Part shown: in pieces, positions 24,241-31,403 of the stretch
Layout: every line of letters begins with the position of its first letter
Numbering within the stretch: the first letter of the stretch is position 1
Source of the DNA: Nocardia acididurans
Lineage (GTDB): Bacteria > Actinomycetota > Actinomycetes > Mycobacteriales > Mycobacteriaceae
Direction: 5' to 3'
Assembly (NCBI RefSeq): GCF_016741815.1
Contig: NZ_JAERRJ010000012.1
Coordinates: 124,001 to 188,000 of the forward strand
DNA length: 64,000 nucleotides
Position numbers and translations under genes: made by a program
Notes under the pieces: generated by a model
What the model was told of the DNA's origin: nothing
What the model saw: the letters and a program-made list of their open reading frames with translations, nothing else
Databases searched by the model: none

Positions 24241-24707
24241 TGTCCGGCTCCCGTCTGCGGCAGCACCGAGCGGCGGGCCGCGTCGTTCACGCGGGTGAGC
24301 ACCTCGCGCAATTCCTCCAGATCGGCCAGGCTCACGCCCAGGCGCTGTACCACGGCGGGCGGGATCTGCTCGGCCTCCGTGCGCAGGGCGCGGCCCGCCT
24401 CGGTCAGATCGACCACCAGATTGCGTTCGTCGTGGCTGTCCCGGTGGCGGGTGATGAGACCGGCGGCCTCGAGCCGCTTCAGCAGCGGGGACAGGGTGGG
24501 CGAATCGAGCTGGATGGCCTCGCCGATGGCCCGCACCGACATCGGGGCCTCACCCCACAGGGCCAGCATGACCAGGTACTGCGGATGGGTCAGGCCCATC
24601 GGTTCCAGCAGCGGGCGGTAGACGGCCAGCACCGCGCGATTGGCCACCGCCAGCGCGAAGCAGACCTGCCGGTCCAGCCGCAGCGGGTCGTCGATATCCG
24701 GTTCCAC
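24237..24707 (-). CDS. OhrR-like MarR family regulator (organic peroxide sensor type)
   Basis: This 156-residue winged-helix regulator has the OhrR signature near its N-terminus, 'LDRQVCFALAVANRAVLAVY', with the single reactive cysteine at residue 16. The tyrosines in 'AVYRPLL' and 'HPQYLVMLALWGE' stabilise the reduced cysteine in OhrR. The wing helix region is 'LDSPTLSPLLKRLEAAGLIT' with 'RNLVVDLTEAGRAL'. OhrR proteins leave DNA when the cysteine is oxidised by organic hydroperoxide. The usual partner ohr is not adjacent; the coupled gene is DUF5313 instead. A palindrome lies just upstream. Confidence 0.88.
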   Translation of the reverse strand: MEPDIDDPLRLDRQVCFALAVANRAVLAVYRPLLEPMGLTHPQYLVMLALWGEAPMSVRAIGEAIQLDSPTLSPLLKRLEAAGLITRHRDSHDERNLVVDLTEAGRALRTEAEQIPPAVVQRLGVSLADLEELREVLTRVNDAARRSVLPQTGAGQ

Positions 24708-24725
24708 GGGCCACCCTCCTCGATC

Positions 24726-24760
24726 ATCGTTAGCCCGATAATAGTTAACGCACTAACGAT
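24726..24760 (-). promoter_or_regulatory. Palindromic operator candidate upstream of the OhrR-like gene
   Basis: Perfect 8-bp inverted arms ATCGTTAG (24726-24733) and CTAACGAT (24753-24760) flank an AT-rich 19-bp core. They lie 19 bp before the regulator start. TTAGCCCG also occurs twice as a direct repeat (24730 and 24760 regions). Position and symmetry fit autoregulation by a MarR dimer. Confidence 0.6.
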
Positions 24761-24783
24761 TAGCCCGCAAAGGGGTGCGTATT

Positions 24784-24826
24784 TCCGGTCACATCCGACC
24801 GCTCGACACCGTGGGATGTGACCGGA
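24784..24826 (-). terminator. Long hairpin terminator after the roadblock gene
   Basis: A 13-bp perfect stem TCCGGTCACATCC/GGATGTGACCGGA with a 17-base loop begins 9 bp beyond the stop of the minus-strand roadblock gene. It separates that unit from the OhrR-like promoter. Confidence 0.65.
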
Positions 24827-24834
24827 TCAGCAGG

Positions 24835-25227
24835 TCAGACCGGAGAACGCAGTGAGACCGACAGATGCGTGCCGACCTTCTGCACGGTCTGGTTCACCTC
24901 GTAGGCCACCATGCCCAGATCGGCCGCCTCCCCCGCGAGCAGCGCCACACAGGCATTCGGACCGGCCGCCGTGATGAACAGAACCGCCTGATCGAGCTCG
25001 ATCATGGTCTGGCAGACGCCGCCCACCTCGAAATGCCGGCCCGCCGTCCGCGCCAGACTGTGCATGGTCGAGGCCATCGCACAGAACCGCTCGGCATCGG
25101 CGCGGGTCAGACCCGCCGAACGACCCAGCAGCAGACCGTCGGCGGACAGAACCACCGCCGAGCGGACATCGGGCAGGCGGCCCAGCATCTCGTCCAATAG
25201 CCAATCGAGACTGTTCGCTGCAGTCAT
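24835..25227 (-). CDS. Roadblock/LC7 domain protein (CvnB-like)
   Basis: This is a 130-residue single-domain Roadblock/LC7 protein: 'LDWLLDEMLGRLPDVRSAVV', 'LSADGLLLGRSAGLTRADAE', 'FEVGGVCQTMIELDQAVLFI' and 'AAGPNACVALLAGEAADLGM'. In actinobacterial conservons the B protein links the A sensor kinase to a small GTPase (D). It begins 39 bp after the kinase stop on the same strand, as expected for cvnA-cvnB. The C (DUF742) and D (GTPase) genes do not follow; a terminator and an unrelated MarR gene do. Confidence 0.92.
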   Translation of the reverse strand: MTAANSLDWLLDEMLGRLPDVRSAVVLSADGLLLGRSAGLTRADAERFCAMASTMHSLARTAGRHFEVGGVCQTMIELDQAVLFITAAGPNACVALLAGEAADLGMVAYEVNQTVQKVGTHLSVSLRSPV

Positions 25228-25266
25228 CTGTCACCCTTCGTGAATCGAATTCGGCTGAGCGGCAAC

Positions 25267-27657
25267 TCAGGACGGACGATGACGTCCCCTGCGACTGCCG
25301 TACACGACCGCGGAGACGCGGTCACGGGCTTGCGCGGCACTGCGCTGCTTCGCGGACGGCTCCGGCTCGATCTCCGGAATCGGCTGCACCACAGCGGAAT
25401 TGCGGGATCGGCGGGGCAGCGCGGGCCGTTCTCCGGGCGGCGGCAAGGCGCGATCGCCCCCGGCGGGCGGCGGGAACGGCGCGCGCAGGGCGGCGGCGGT
25501 GCGATGCCAGGTCTCCGGCACCGGCTCCGGATCCGGGGAAATCGGCTGCGGGCCGGTCGGATCCGATGCGGCGGCAGCCGCTGTGGAGCCGAGGGCGAGC
25601 GGCACCTGCGGCGCCGCGATCGGGTTGTCGCGCTGCGCCGCCAGGCGACCGCGCAGGGATTCGCGGCGCAGGAGAGCCGGTTCGCGGCGGAGCTCGGCGT
25701 CACGGTCGGGGTGGTCCGCCTCCGGCTCGGCCACCAGCGCGGAAGGAATGATCATGACCGCGCGGATGCCACCGTACACGGATTCGGTCAGCCGGACCGA
25801 GATACCGTGGCGGGCAGCCAGTTTGGCCACCACGAACAGGCCGAGACGGATATCGGCGGTCAAAGCCGCCACACTGAAATCCGGTGGGTGGGACAGCATC
25901 TCGTTGCGCTCGGCGATCTCCTCCGCCGACATGCCGAGGCCCTGATCCTCGATCTCCACGGCCACGCCCCGGCCGACGGCCGCGCCGAACACCTCCACCA
26001 CCGAATTCGGCGGGGAGAAGGCCGTGGCATTGTCCATCAGCTCGGCCATGGCGTGGATGAGGTCGGCCACCGCCTTGCCCTCGATACTCACCTCGGGCAG
26101 GCGGCCGGTGCGAATCCTGCTGTAGTCCAGGCTTTCCGCGACCGCGCCGCGCACCAGATCCACCAGCGGCACCGGTTTGCGCCACCGGCGGCCGGGCTGC
26201 TCACCACCCAGAATGATCAGGTTCTCGGCATTGCGGCGCGCCCGGGTGGCCAGATGGTCGAGCTGGAACAGCAGGTCCAGCTGATGCGGGTTCTCCTCAC
26301 CGCGCTCGGCCTCGTCCAGCAGAGCCAGCTGCCGGTGCACCACCACCTGGCTGCGATGCGCGATATTGAGGAACACCGCGTTCACACCCGCCCGGGTCTT
26401 GGACTCGGCCACCGCCGCGGAGACCGCCGCCAGATGCGCGCGGTCGAAAGCGGCTGCCACATGGCCGATCTCGTCCCTGCCGAAGGCCGGACCGGCCACC
26501 TCCTCGGCGGGATCCACCGGTTCACCCGCCCGCAGGCGGCGCATCAGCTCCGGCAGCCGGTTGTCGGCCAGCTCCAGGGTGTGCCGGTGCAGCAGACGGG
26601 TGCGCGCCACGAAACGATTGGCCAGCACCAGCGCGATCAGGAAGGCCAGCACCGCGATGGCGAGCACCGCCGCGCCACCGTAGAGCGAACCCAGCGCGGT
26701 ATCCGAACCTCGTTCGCGCGCAATGGCATGCGCGGCATTGGTCTGCTGCTGCCACACCCGCATGAGGGTGTCGCGGGTGCGGACACCGGCGTCACGCCAC
26801 TCGGCCACGGTGACCGGCAGCACGGTCTCGCCGCGCACCAGGGCCTCCTCGGCCGAGGTCAGCGTCTGCCAGTCCCGGCTCGCGGTGAGCGTCTGCAGGG
26901 CGGTCAGGCGCTCACCCTGCAGCAGGGTCATGGCGAAGGCGACCTCGCCGCGGTAATCGCCTATAGCACGGCCGATTTCGACCAGGGTGCGGGCGTCCGG
27001 GCCGCCGGTGGCCAGGGCGAAGGAACCCAGGGCGATGGTCAGCGACAGGCCCTCGGCGGCGCGCATGGCGGGGACCGAATAGGTGAGCTGGGCGCCGATG
27101 GCCGCGTCGGGGGCGACGCCGGCGGAATACATGGTCGCGGCCGGGCCGGTGCCGATGATGCCGCCGTACAGCGCGAACACCTGCTCCACCGGAATCTGCC
27201 GGGCGTCGATGCCGGAGCGGAAGAGCGGGAACTTCTCGTACAGTTCGCCGTAGCTCATCATCTGCTCGGCGTTGTTGCTCGTCAGACCGGCGGCATTGGC
27301 CTCGAGCAGGGTTCTGGCCGCGGCGGCCGCGGCATCGGTGCGGGCGCGGGTGCCCGCCAGGTCGACGGCCGTCGCCGGCTCACCGGCGAGATAGCGCAGT
27401 GAGGCCAGGCGCTCGTCCTGATACGCCTCGACCATCTCACGGCCAGGTTCGGTGGTCCGGGCGGCCAATTCCGCCCAATCCGCGGCTTCCTGACCGGTTC
27501 GCACCAGATATCCGGCGGCGCCGACGCCGATCACCAGCAGGGTGATGCTGGAAACGAGCACGATGGCCAGCAGCCGGGCGCGGACGCCCAGTCGTGAATA
27601 AGTCTTCCCGCGCAGCGTGCGCGTCCCTCCGGTAGGCCGTCGCAACGACTCGAACAC
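25267..27657 (-). CDS. Conservon-type sensor histidine kinase (CvnA-like)
   Basis: This 796-residue membrane sensor has an N-terminal membrane helix ('LLAIVLVSSITLLVIGVGAA') and a long extracytoplasmic nitrate/nitrite-sensor-like helical domain (about 65-325). A second membrane helix ('GGAAVLAIAVLAFLIALVLA') leads to a HAMP-like segment, 'AVFLNIAHRSQVVVHRQLAL' in place of a standard H box, and a HATPase domain ('LIHAMAELMDNATAFSPPNS', 'GLGMSAEEIAERNEMLS', 'LGLFVVAKLAARHG'). The last 150 residues are proline-rich and disordered. It probably works with the roadblock protein downstream. Whether it phosphorylates anything is unclear for this family. Confidence 0.9.
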   Translation of the reverse strand: MFESLRRPTGGTRTLRGKTYSRLGVRARLLAIVLVSSITLLVIGVGAAGYLVRTGQEAADWAELAARTTEPGREMVEAYQDERLASLRYLAGEPATAVDLAGTRARTDAAAAAARTLLEANAAGLTSNNAEQMMSYGELYEKFPLFRSGIDARQIPVEQVFALYGGIIGTGPAATMYSAGVAPDAAIGAQLTYSVPAMRAAEGLSLTIALGSFALATGGPDARTLVEIGRAIGDYRGEVAFAMTLLQGERLTALQTLTASRDWQTLTSAEEALVRGETVLPVTVAEWRDAGVRTRDTLMRVWQQQTNAAHAIARERGSDTALGSLYGGAAVLAIAVLAFLIALVLANRFVARTRLLHRHTLELADNRLPELMRRLRAGEPVDPAEEVAGPAFGRDEIGHVAAAFDRAHLAAVSAAVAESKTRAGVNAVFLNIAHRSQVVVHRQLALLDEAERGEENPHQLDLLFQLDHLATRARRNAENLIILGGEQPGRRWRKPVPLVDLVRGAVAESLDYSRIRTGRLPEVSIEGKAVADLIHAMAELMDNATAFSPPNSVVEVFGAAVGRGVAVEIEDQGLGMSAEEIAERNEMLSHPPDFSVAALTADIRLGLFVVAKLAARHGISVRLTESVYGGIRAVMIIPSALVAEPEADHPDRDAELRREPALLRRESLRGRLAAQRDNPIAAPQVPLALGSTAAAAASDPTGPQPISPDPEPVPETWHRTAAALRAPFPPPAGGDRALPPPGERPALPRRSRNSAVVQPIPEIEPEPSAKQRSAAQARDRVSAVVYGSRRGRHRPS

Positions 27658-27997
27658 GGACCCCCGCCCCCTTTTCCCGGCGGTGAAACGCTCCCGCCGG
27701 ACTGGAGCGTAGCGGAAAAGGATGGTGCCGCAAATGAATACGCGATTGTTCCGAACGAAAACAGCTGCTCACGATGACGATCGCTGAATTGTTGCGGATT
27801 TCCGGATCCGAAACGCCCATACGGTCCCGAAGGCGCTATATGCACGAATCGCACGCGAAATAATGCGATGTCCGCACATTTTGCCCGTCTTGATGCTTGG
27901 ATGCACGATGTGCTGAAGGGTAGCCGCCTCTTCCGGGCGGCACTTCGGAGCTGTGCCCTCCTTCTCTAATCCGCGTAGCAGACAGGAGATCAGTTCG
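27658..27997. other. Divergent intergenic region between sensor kinase and lipoprotein genes
   Basis: This 340-bp interval has no gene I can support. It is AT-richer than its surroundings around 27720-27880, as expected for two divergent promoters. Visible symmetry includes the 8-bp palindrome CGGATCCG near 27802, GCACAT/ATGTGC arms about 31 bp apart near 27875-27915, and a small GCCGCC/GGCGGC hairpin near 27930. None matches an operator I know. Confidence 0.4.
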
Positions 27998-29221
27998 ATG
28001 ACGCGCGCGATCCTCGCCGCCACCCTGGCGGCCGGTCTGGCCATGACGGCCGCCTGCGGCAGCGACGACGAGCGGGTGCCCAATGTGGCGACCGGGGACC
28101 GCTCGCTCACCATCGGCATCAAATTCGATCAACCCGGGCTGTCCGTCATGCAGGACAGCGGACTGCCCAAGGGCTTCGACGCCGACACCGCGCGCTACAT
28201 CGCCGACAAACTGCACGTGAAACCCGAGAAGATCACCTGGAAGCAGACGCCCACCGACCAGCGCGAGAAGATGCTCACCGCGGGAGCGGTCGACTTCATC
28301 GTGGCCTCGTACTCCATCACCGCCGACCGGATGCGGCAGGTGTCCTTCGCCGGGCCGTATCTCGTTGCCGGACAGGACCTCCTGGTGCGCACCGACGAGA
28401 ACGGGATCACCCGGGCCGAAGACCTCGACGGGCGCACCGTCTGCAGCGCGGAAGGATCCACCTCCGCCGACACCATCCGCAAGGACTTCTCCCCCGGCGC
28501 GAATCTCACCACGCGCGAGAACTATTCGGCCTGCGTGGACGATCTGCTCGCCGGACGGGTGGACGCCGTCAGCACCGACGACGTCATCCTCGCCGGATAC
28601 GCCGCCCAGCATCCGGACCGGCTGCGGGTGGTCGGGCGGCCGTTCACCCGGGAGCGGTACGGGGTCGGGGTCAAGAAGGGGAACACCGAACTCCAGGGCC
28701 AGATCACCTCGGCCCTGCAGGAGATGATCGCCGACGGGTCCTGGCAGCGCTCCATGACCGTCAACCTGACACCGTCCGGATATCGGCCCATGCCCGCGCC
28801 GGCCGTCTTCAACGCACCGGACAAGCAGGTCGCCGCCGGAAACATCACCGAACTCGACCCCGAACTCGTGCGGGCCGTCGACCAGGTCGCCGACCTGGCC
28901 AACAAGCAGGACTGGGAAGCCTTCAGCCGGCTCACCTGCGCGGAGACCACCGACGCCATCGACCGGTTCCTCATGCAGTACACCCCGCAGTACGACGAGA
29001 ACCTCGGCGCCGAGGCCAAGGACACCACCTTCACCTTCACCATCAACGGCATCAGCCAGGTCGGGCCCGATACCGCTACTTTCCTTGCCCGCGAAACCTT
29101 TTCGAAGGTGCCCGACAAGTACAAGCAGTACTTCAAGGACATCGACTACACCGGCACCATGAACCGGCGCGACGGCGAGTGGAAACTGTGCGCCCTCGCC
29201 GCCGACTTCGTCGAACCCTGA
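27998..29221 (+). CDS. Lipoprotein: glutamate-type solute-binding domain fused to NTF2-like tail (copy 1)
   Basis: This 407-residue protein has a lipoprotein signal ending in 'LAMTAACG'. A family-3 periplasmic binding domain follows (about 45-290; 'RSLTIGIKFDQPGLSV', 'FDADTARYIADKL', 'VDFIVASYSITADRMRQVSF', 'VDAVSTDDVILAGYA', 'RERYGVGVKKGNTELQ'), close to GluB-type glutamate binders. The last 110 residues form an NTF2-like domain ('WEAFSRLTCAETTDAIDRFL', 'YTGTMNRRDGEWKLCALA'). It would be anchored outside the membrane. No permease or ATPase gene is nearby, so a sensor role is as likely as transport. The ATG at 27998 has AGGAGAT upstream. Confidence 0.88.
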   Translation: MTRAILAATLAAGLAMTAACGSDDERVPNVATGDRSLTIGIKFDQPGLSVMQDSGLPKGFDADTARYIADKLHVKPEKITWKQTPTDQREKMLTAGAVDFIVASYSITADRMRQVSFAGPYLVAGQDLLVRTDENGITRAEDLDGRTVCSAEGSTSADTIRKDFSPGANLTTRENYSACVDDLLAGRVDAVSTDDVILAGYAAQHPDRLRVVGRPFTRERYGVGVKKGNTELQGQITSALQEMIADGSWQRSMTVNLTPSGYRPMPAPAVFNAPDKQVAAGNITELDPELVRAVDQVADLANKQDWEAFSRLTCAETTDAIDRFLMQYTPQYDENLGAEAKDTTFTFTINGISQVGPDTATFLARETFSKVPDKYKQYFKDIDYTGTMNRRDGEWKLCALAADFVEP

Positions 29222-29265
29222 ATTCCCTTGTCACCCAATCTGTTCACAGTGAGGAGATCGGATCG

Positions 29266-30489
29266 ATGAAACGTGTCTTCCGCACGGCCGCGGTCACGGC
29301 CGGTCTGGTACTCGCCTCCTGCGGACAGGAGCCCAGGCCCGACACCGCCGCTCCCGAACCGCCGCCGCGCACCCTCACCGTCGGCATCAAATTCGACCAG
29401 CCCGGACTGTCCACCCGCGCCGCGGACGGCAAACCCGAGGGCTTCGACGTCGACACCGCCGTCTACATCGCGGGCAAACTCGGCGTGCGACCCGAACACA
29501 TCACCTGGCGCGAAGCCCGCTCCGACCAGCGCGAGAACCTGTTGAGCTCCGGCGCGGTCGATTTCGTGGTGGCCTCCTACTCCATCACCGCCGGACGCCA
29601 GCAGCTGGTCTCCTTCGCCGGACCGTATCTGCTTGCCGGACAAGACCTCCTGGTGCGCCAGAGCGAACGCTCCATCACCCGCCCAGAAGACCTCAACGGC
29701 CGAACCGTCTGCACCGCAGAGGGATCCACCTCCGCCGAGAAGATCCGCCGCAGCTTCGCCAAGAGCGTCCAGCTCACCACCCGCGACACCTACGCCCAAT
29801 GCGTCGCCGACCTCATCACCGGCACCGTCGACGCCGTCACCACCGACGACGTCATCCTCGCCGGCTTCGCCGCCGAACACGTCGGCACCCTCAAGGTGGT
29901 CGGCCACCGCTTCACCCGCGAACGCTACGGCGTGGGAATCCGCAAGGGCGACACCGACTTACAGGCCCGCATCACCTCCGCAATCCGCATGATGATCGCC
30001 GACGGCACCTGGCGGAAATCCATGGAGACCAACCTCTCCGCCACCGGCTACAAACCCTTCGCCGCCCCCCTGGTCTTCAACGCCCCCGACAAAGCCCTCA
30101 CCCCCACCGACCCCACCACCCTCGACCCCGCCCTGCTCAGCGCCACCCGCGCCATAGCCGCCACCTCCAACGCCCGCGACTGGGAAGGCTTCCGCACCCT
30201 CGTCTGCCCCGAAACCGCCGACGCCATAGACGAAATAGTCACCCACTACACCCCCCAATACGACAAAACCCTCGCCACCGAAGTAAAGAACGCCGGCTTC
30301 ACCAACACCGTCACCGGCGTAACCCAATCCGACCCCAACTCCGCCACCTTCATCTTCCACGAAGCCTTCACCAACGTCCCCGAGAAATACCGCCACTACT
30401 TCAAAGACATCGACTACACCGGCACCATGGTCCGCCGCAACGGCGAATGGAAACTCTGCTCCCTCGACGCCGACTTCGTCGAACCCTAA
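29266..30489 (+). CDS. Lipoprotein: glutamate-type solute-binding domain fused to NTF2-like tail (copy 2)
   Basis: This 407-residue paralogue of the preceding gene has the same domain order: lipobox 'LVLASCG', binding domain ('RTLTVGIKFDQPGLST', 'VDFVVASYSITAGRQQLVSF', 'VDAVTTDDVILAGFA') and NTF2-like tail ending 'GEWKLCSLDADFVEP'. The two copies share long identical blocks, and both end ADFVEP, so this is a tandem duplication. The last third of copy 2 uses almost only C at third positions, unlike copy 1. GAGGAG precedes the ATG at 29266, 44 bp after copy 1. The ligand is probably an amino acid; this is inferred from the family. Confidence 0.88.
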   Translation: MKRVFRTAAVTAGLVLASCGQEPRPDTAAPEPPPRTLTVGIKFDQPGLSTRAADGKPEGFDVDTAVYIAGKLGVRPEHITWREARSDQRENLLSSGAVDFVVASYSITAGRQQLVSFAGPYLLAGQDLLVRQSERSITRPEDLNGRTVCTAEGSTSAEKIRRSFAKSVQLTTRDTYAQCVADLITGTVDAVTTDDVILAGFAAEHVGTLKVVGHRFTRERYGVGIRKGDTDLQARITSAIRMMIADGTWRKSMETNLSATGYKPFAAPLVFNAPDKALTPTDPTTLDPALLSATRAIAATSNARDWEGFRTLVCPETADAIDEIVTHYTPQYDKTLATEVKNAGFTNTVTGVTQSDPNSATFIFHEAFTNVPEKYRHYFKDIDYTGTMVRRNGEWKLCSLDADFVEP

Positions 30490-30522
30490 CGGGGACAAAA
30501 GGGTTCAATCGGACAGCGTTGG

Positions 30523-30558
30523 CCGTATCGCCTCGAACACGAGTTCGAGACGATACGG
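30523..30558 (+). promoter_or_regulatory. Long hairpin directly before the homing endonuclease start
   Basis: The arms CCGTATCG-C-CTCGAAC and GTTCGAG-A-CGATACGG form a 16-position stem with one mismatch and the 4-base loop ACGA. The hairpin ends 8 bases before the ATG at 30567, where no ribosome-binding site is visible. It could end transcription from the lipoprotein genes, limit translation of the endonuclease, or mark an insertion boundary. Confidence 0.6.
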
Positions 30559-30566
30559 TTCCGGCC

Positions 30567-31358
30567 ATGTTCGAACTCACATCTCCCGAGGTCTCGTACA
30601 TGGTCGGGCTGTTCCAGACCGATGGAACGCACTCCGGCAGCACTGCCGGTAAGGGTCGGTTGACGCTCGAGATCTCGATTCGCGATGCCGACCTGCTGCC
30701 ACGACTTCAGCGTCATCTACCATGCTGTTCATCCATCGGAAGCCGAGTTCGCGACACCAACTTCAAGACTGCGTATGTCTCGCAACGGCTTAACGTCTAT
30801 GACCAGGATGTACGTGCATTCTTTGAGCAGTGCGGAGTACCGACTGGAAAGAAGTCCGCTGAGATCCGTCCTCCTGCTGCCATCTACTCCAGACCCGACT
30901 ACCTTCGCGGAATAATCGATGGAGACGGATCAATCGGATTCACCGCCCAGGGGTATCCGTTCATCAGCCTCGTCACCGCGAGCCCCTATATCGCGCAGCA
31001 CTTCTGCGCCGAAGTGCGTGCGGTCTGCGGCGTCACACGCACCGCACGACGAAACAAGCGTGACAGCGCGTTCAACATCATGGTGACCAACACGTCAGCC
31101 GTTGCACTCGCCCGATGGTGCTATCCATCAGGCTGTCTGGCCATGCGACGGAAGCGGATCGCCGCACGCGCAGTTCTCGAATGGCAACCGCCACACTCCG
31201 GCTTCGGGCGGCAGCAAACAGCATGGACACCCGAAGAGGACGCCATGCTGGCAGGTCGATCGATCAAGGAATCGGCACAGTTGCTGGGGCGAACCGAGCA
31301 GAGCGTGAATCTGAGACGGTGGCGGCTCCGAAATTCGGGTGCGCTCAATGGGCCGTGA
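30567..31358 (+). CDS. Free-standing LAGLIDADG homing endonuclease with Myb/SANT-like C-terminus
   Basis: This 263-residue protein has two LAGLIDADG-type helices: 'YMVGLFQTDG' (residues 11-20) and 'YLRGIIDGDGS' (112-122), each ending in the metal-binding aspartate. The spacing of about 100 residues fits a monomeric two-motif enzyme that cuts a long asymmetric DNA site. Residues about 216-257 ('WTPEEDAMLAGRSIKESAQL', 'LGRTEQSVNLRRWRL') resemble a Myb/SANT DNA-binding repeat. There are no intein splicing blocks, so it is not an intein. Its composition is less GC-biased than its neighbours, consistent with horizontal arrival. It ends 45 bp before rtcB on the same strand. Confidence 0.88.
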   Translation: MFELTSPEVSYMVGLFQTDGTHSGSTAGKGRLTLEISIRDADLLPRLQRHLPCCSSIGSRVRDTNFKTAYVSQRLNVYDQDVRAFFEQCGVPTGKKSAEIRPPAAIYSRPDYLRGIIDGDGSIGFTAQGYPFISLVTASPYIAQHFCAEVRAVCGVTRTARRNKRDSAFNIMVTNTSAVALARWCYPSGCLAMRRKRIAARAVLEWQPPHSGFGRQQTAWTPEEDAMLAGRSIKESAQLLGRTEQSVNLRRWRLRNSGALNGP

Positions 31359-31403
31359 TCCCTACGGTTGAGGTGATCAGAGAGAAAGAGGAAGGACCGG
31401 ACG

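Noticed and set aside
29799..30566. Upstream extension of the homing endonuclease frame into the second lipoprotein gene
   Set aside because: The extension is His/Arg/Pro-rich out-of-frame sequence of the lipoprotein gene. The LAGLIDADG domain begins properly at the ATG at 30567.
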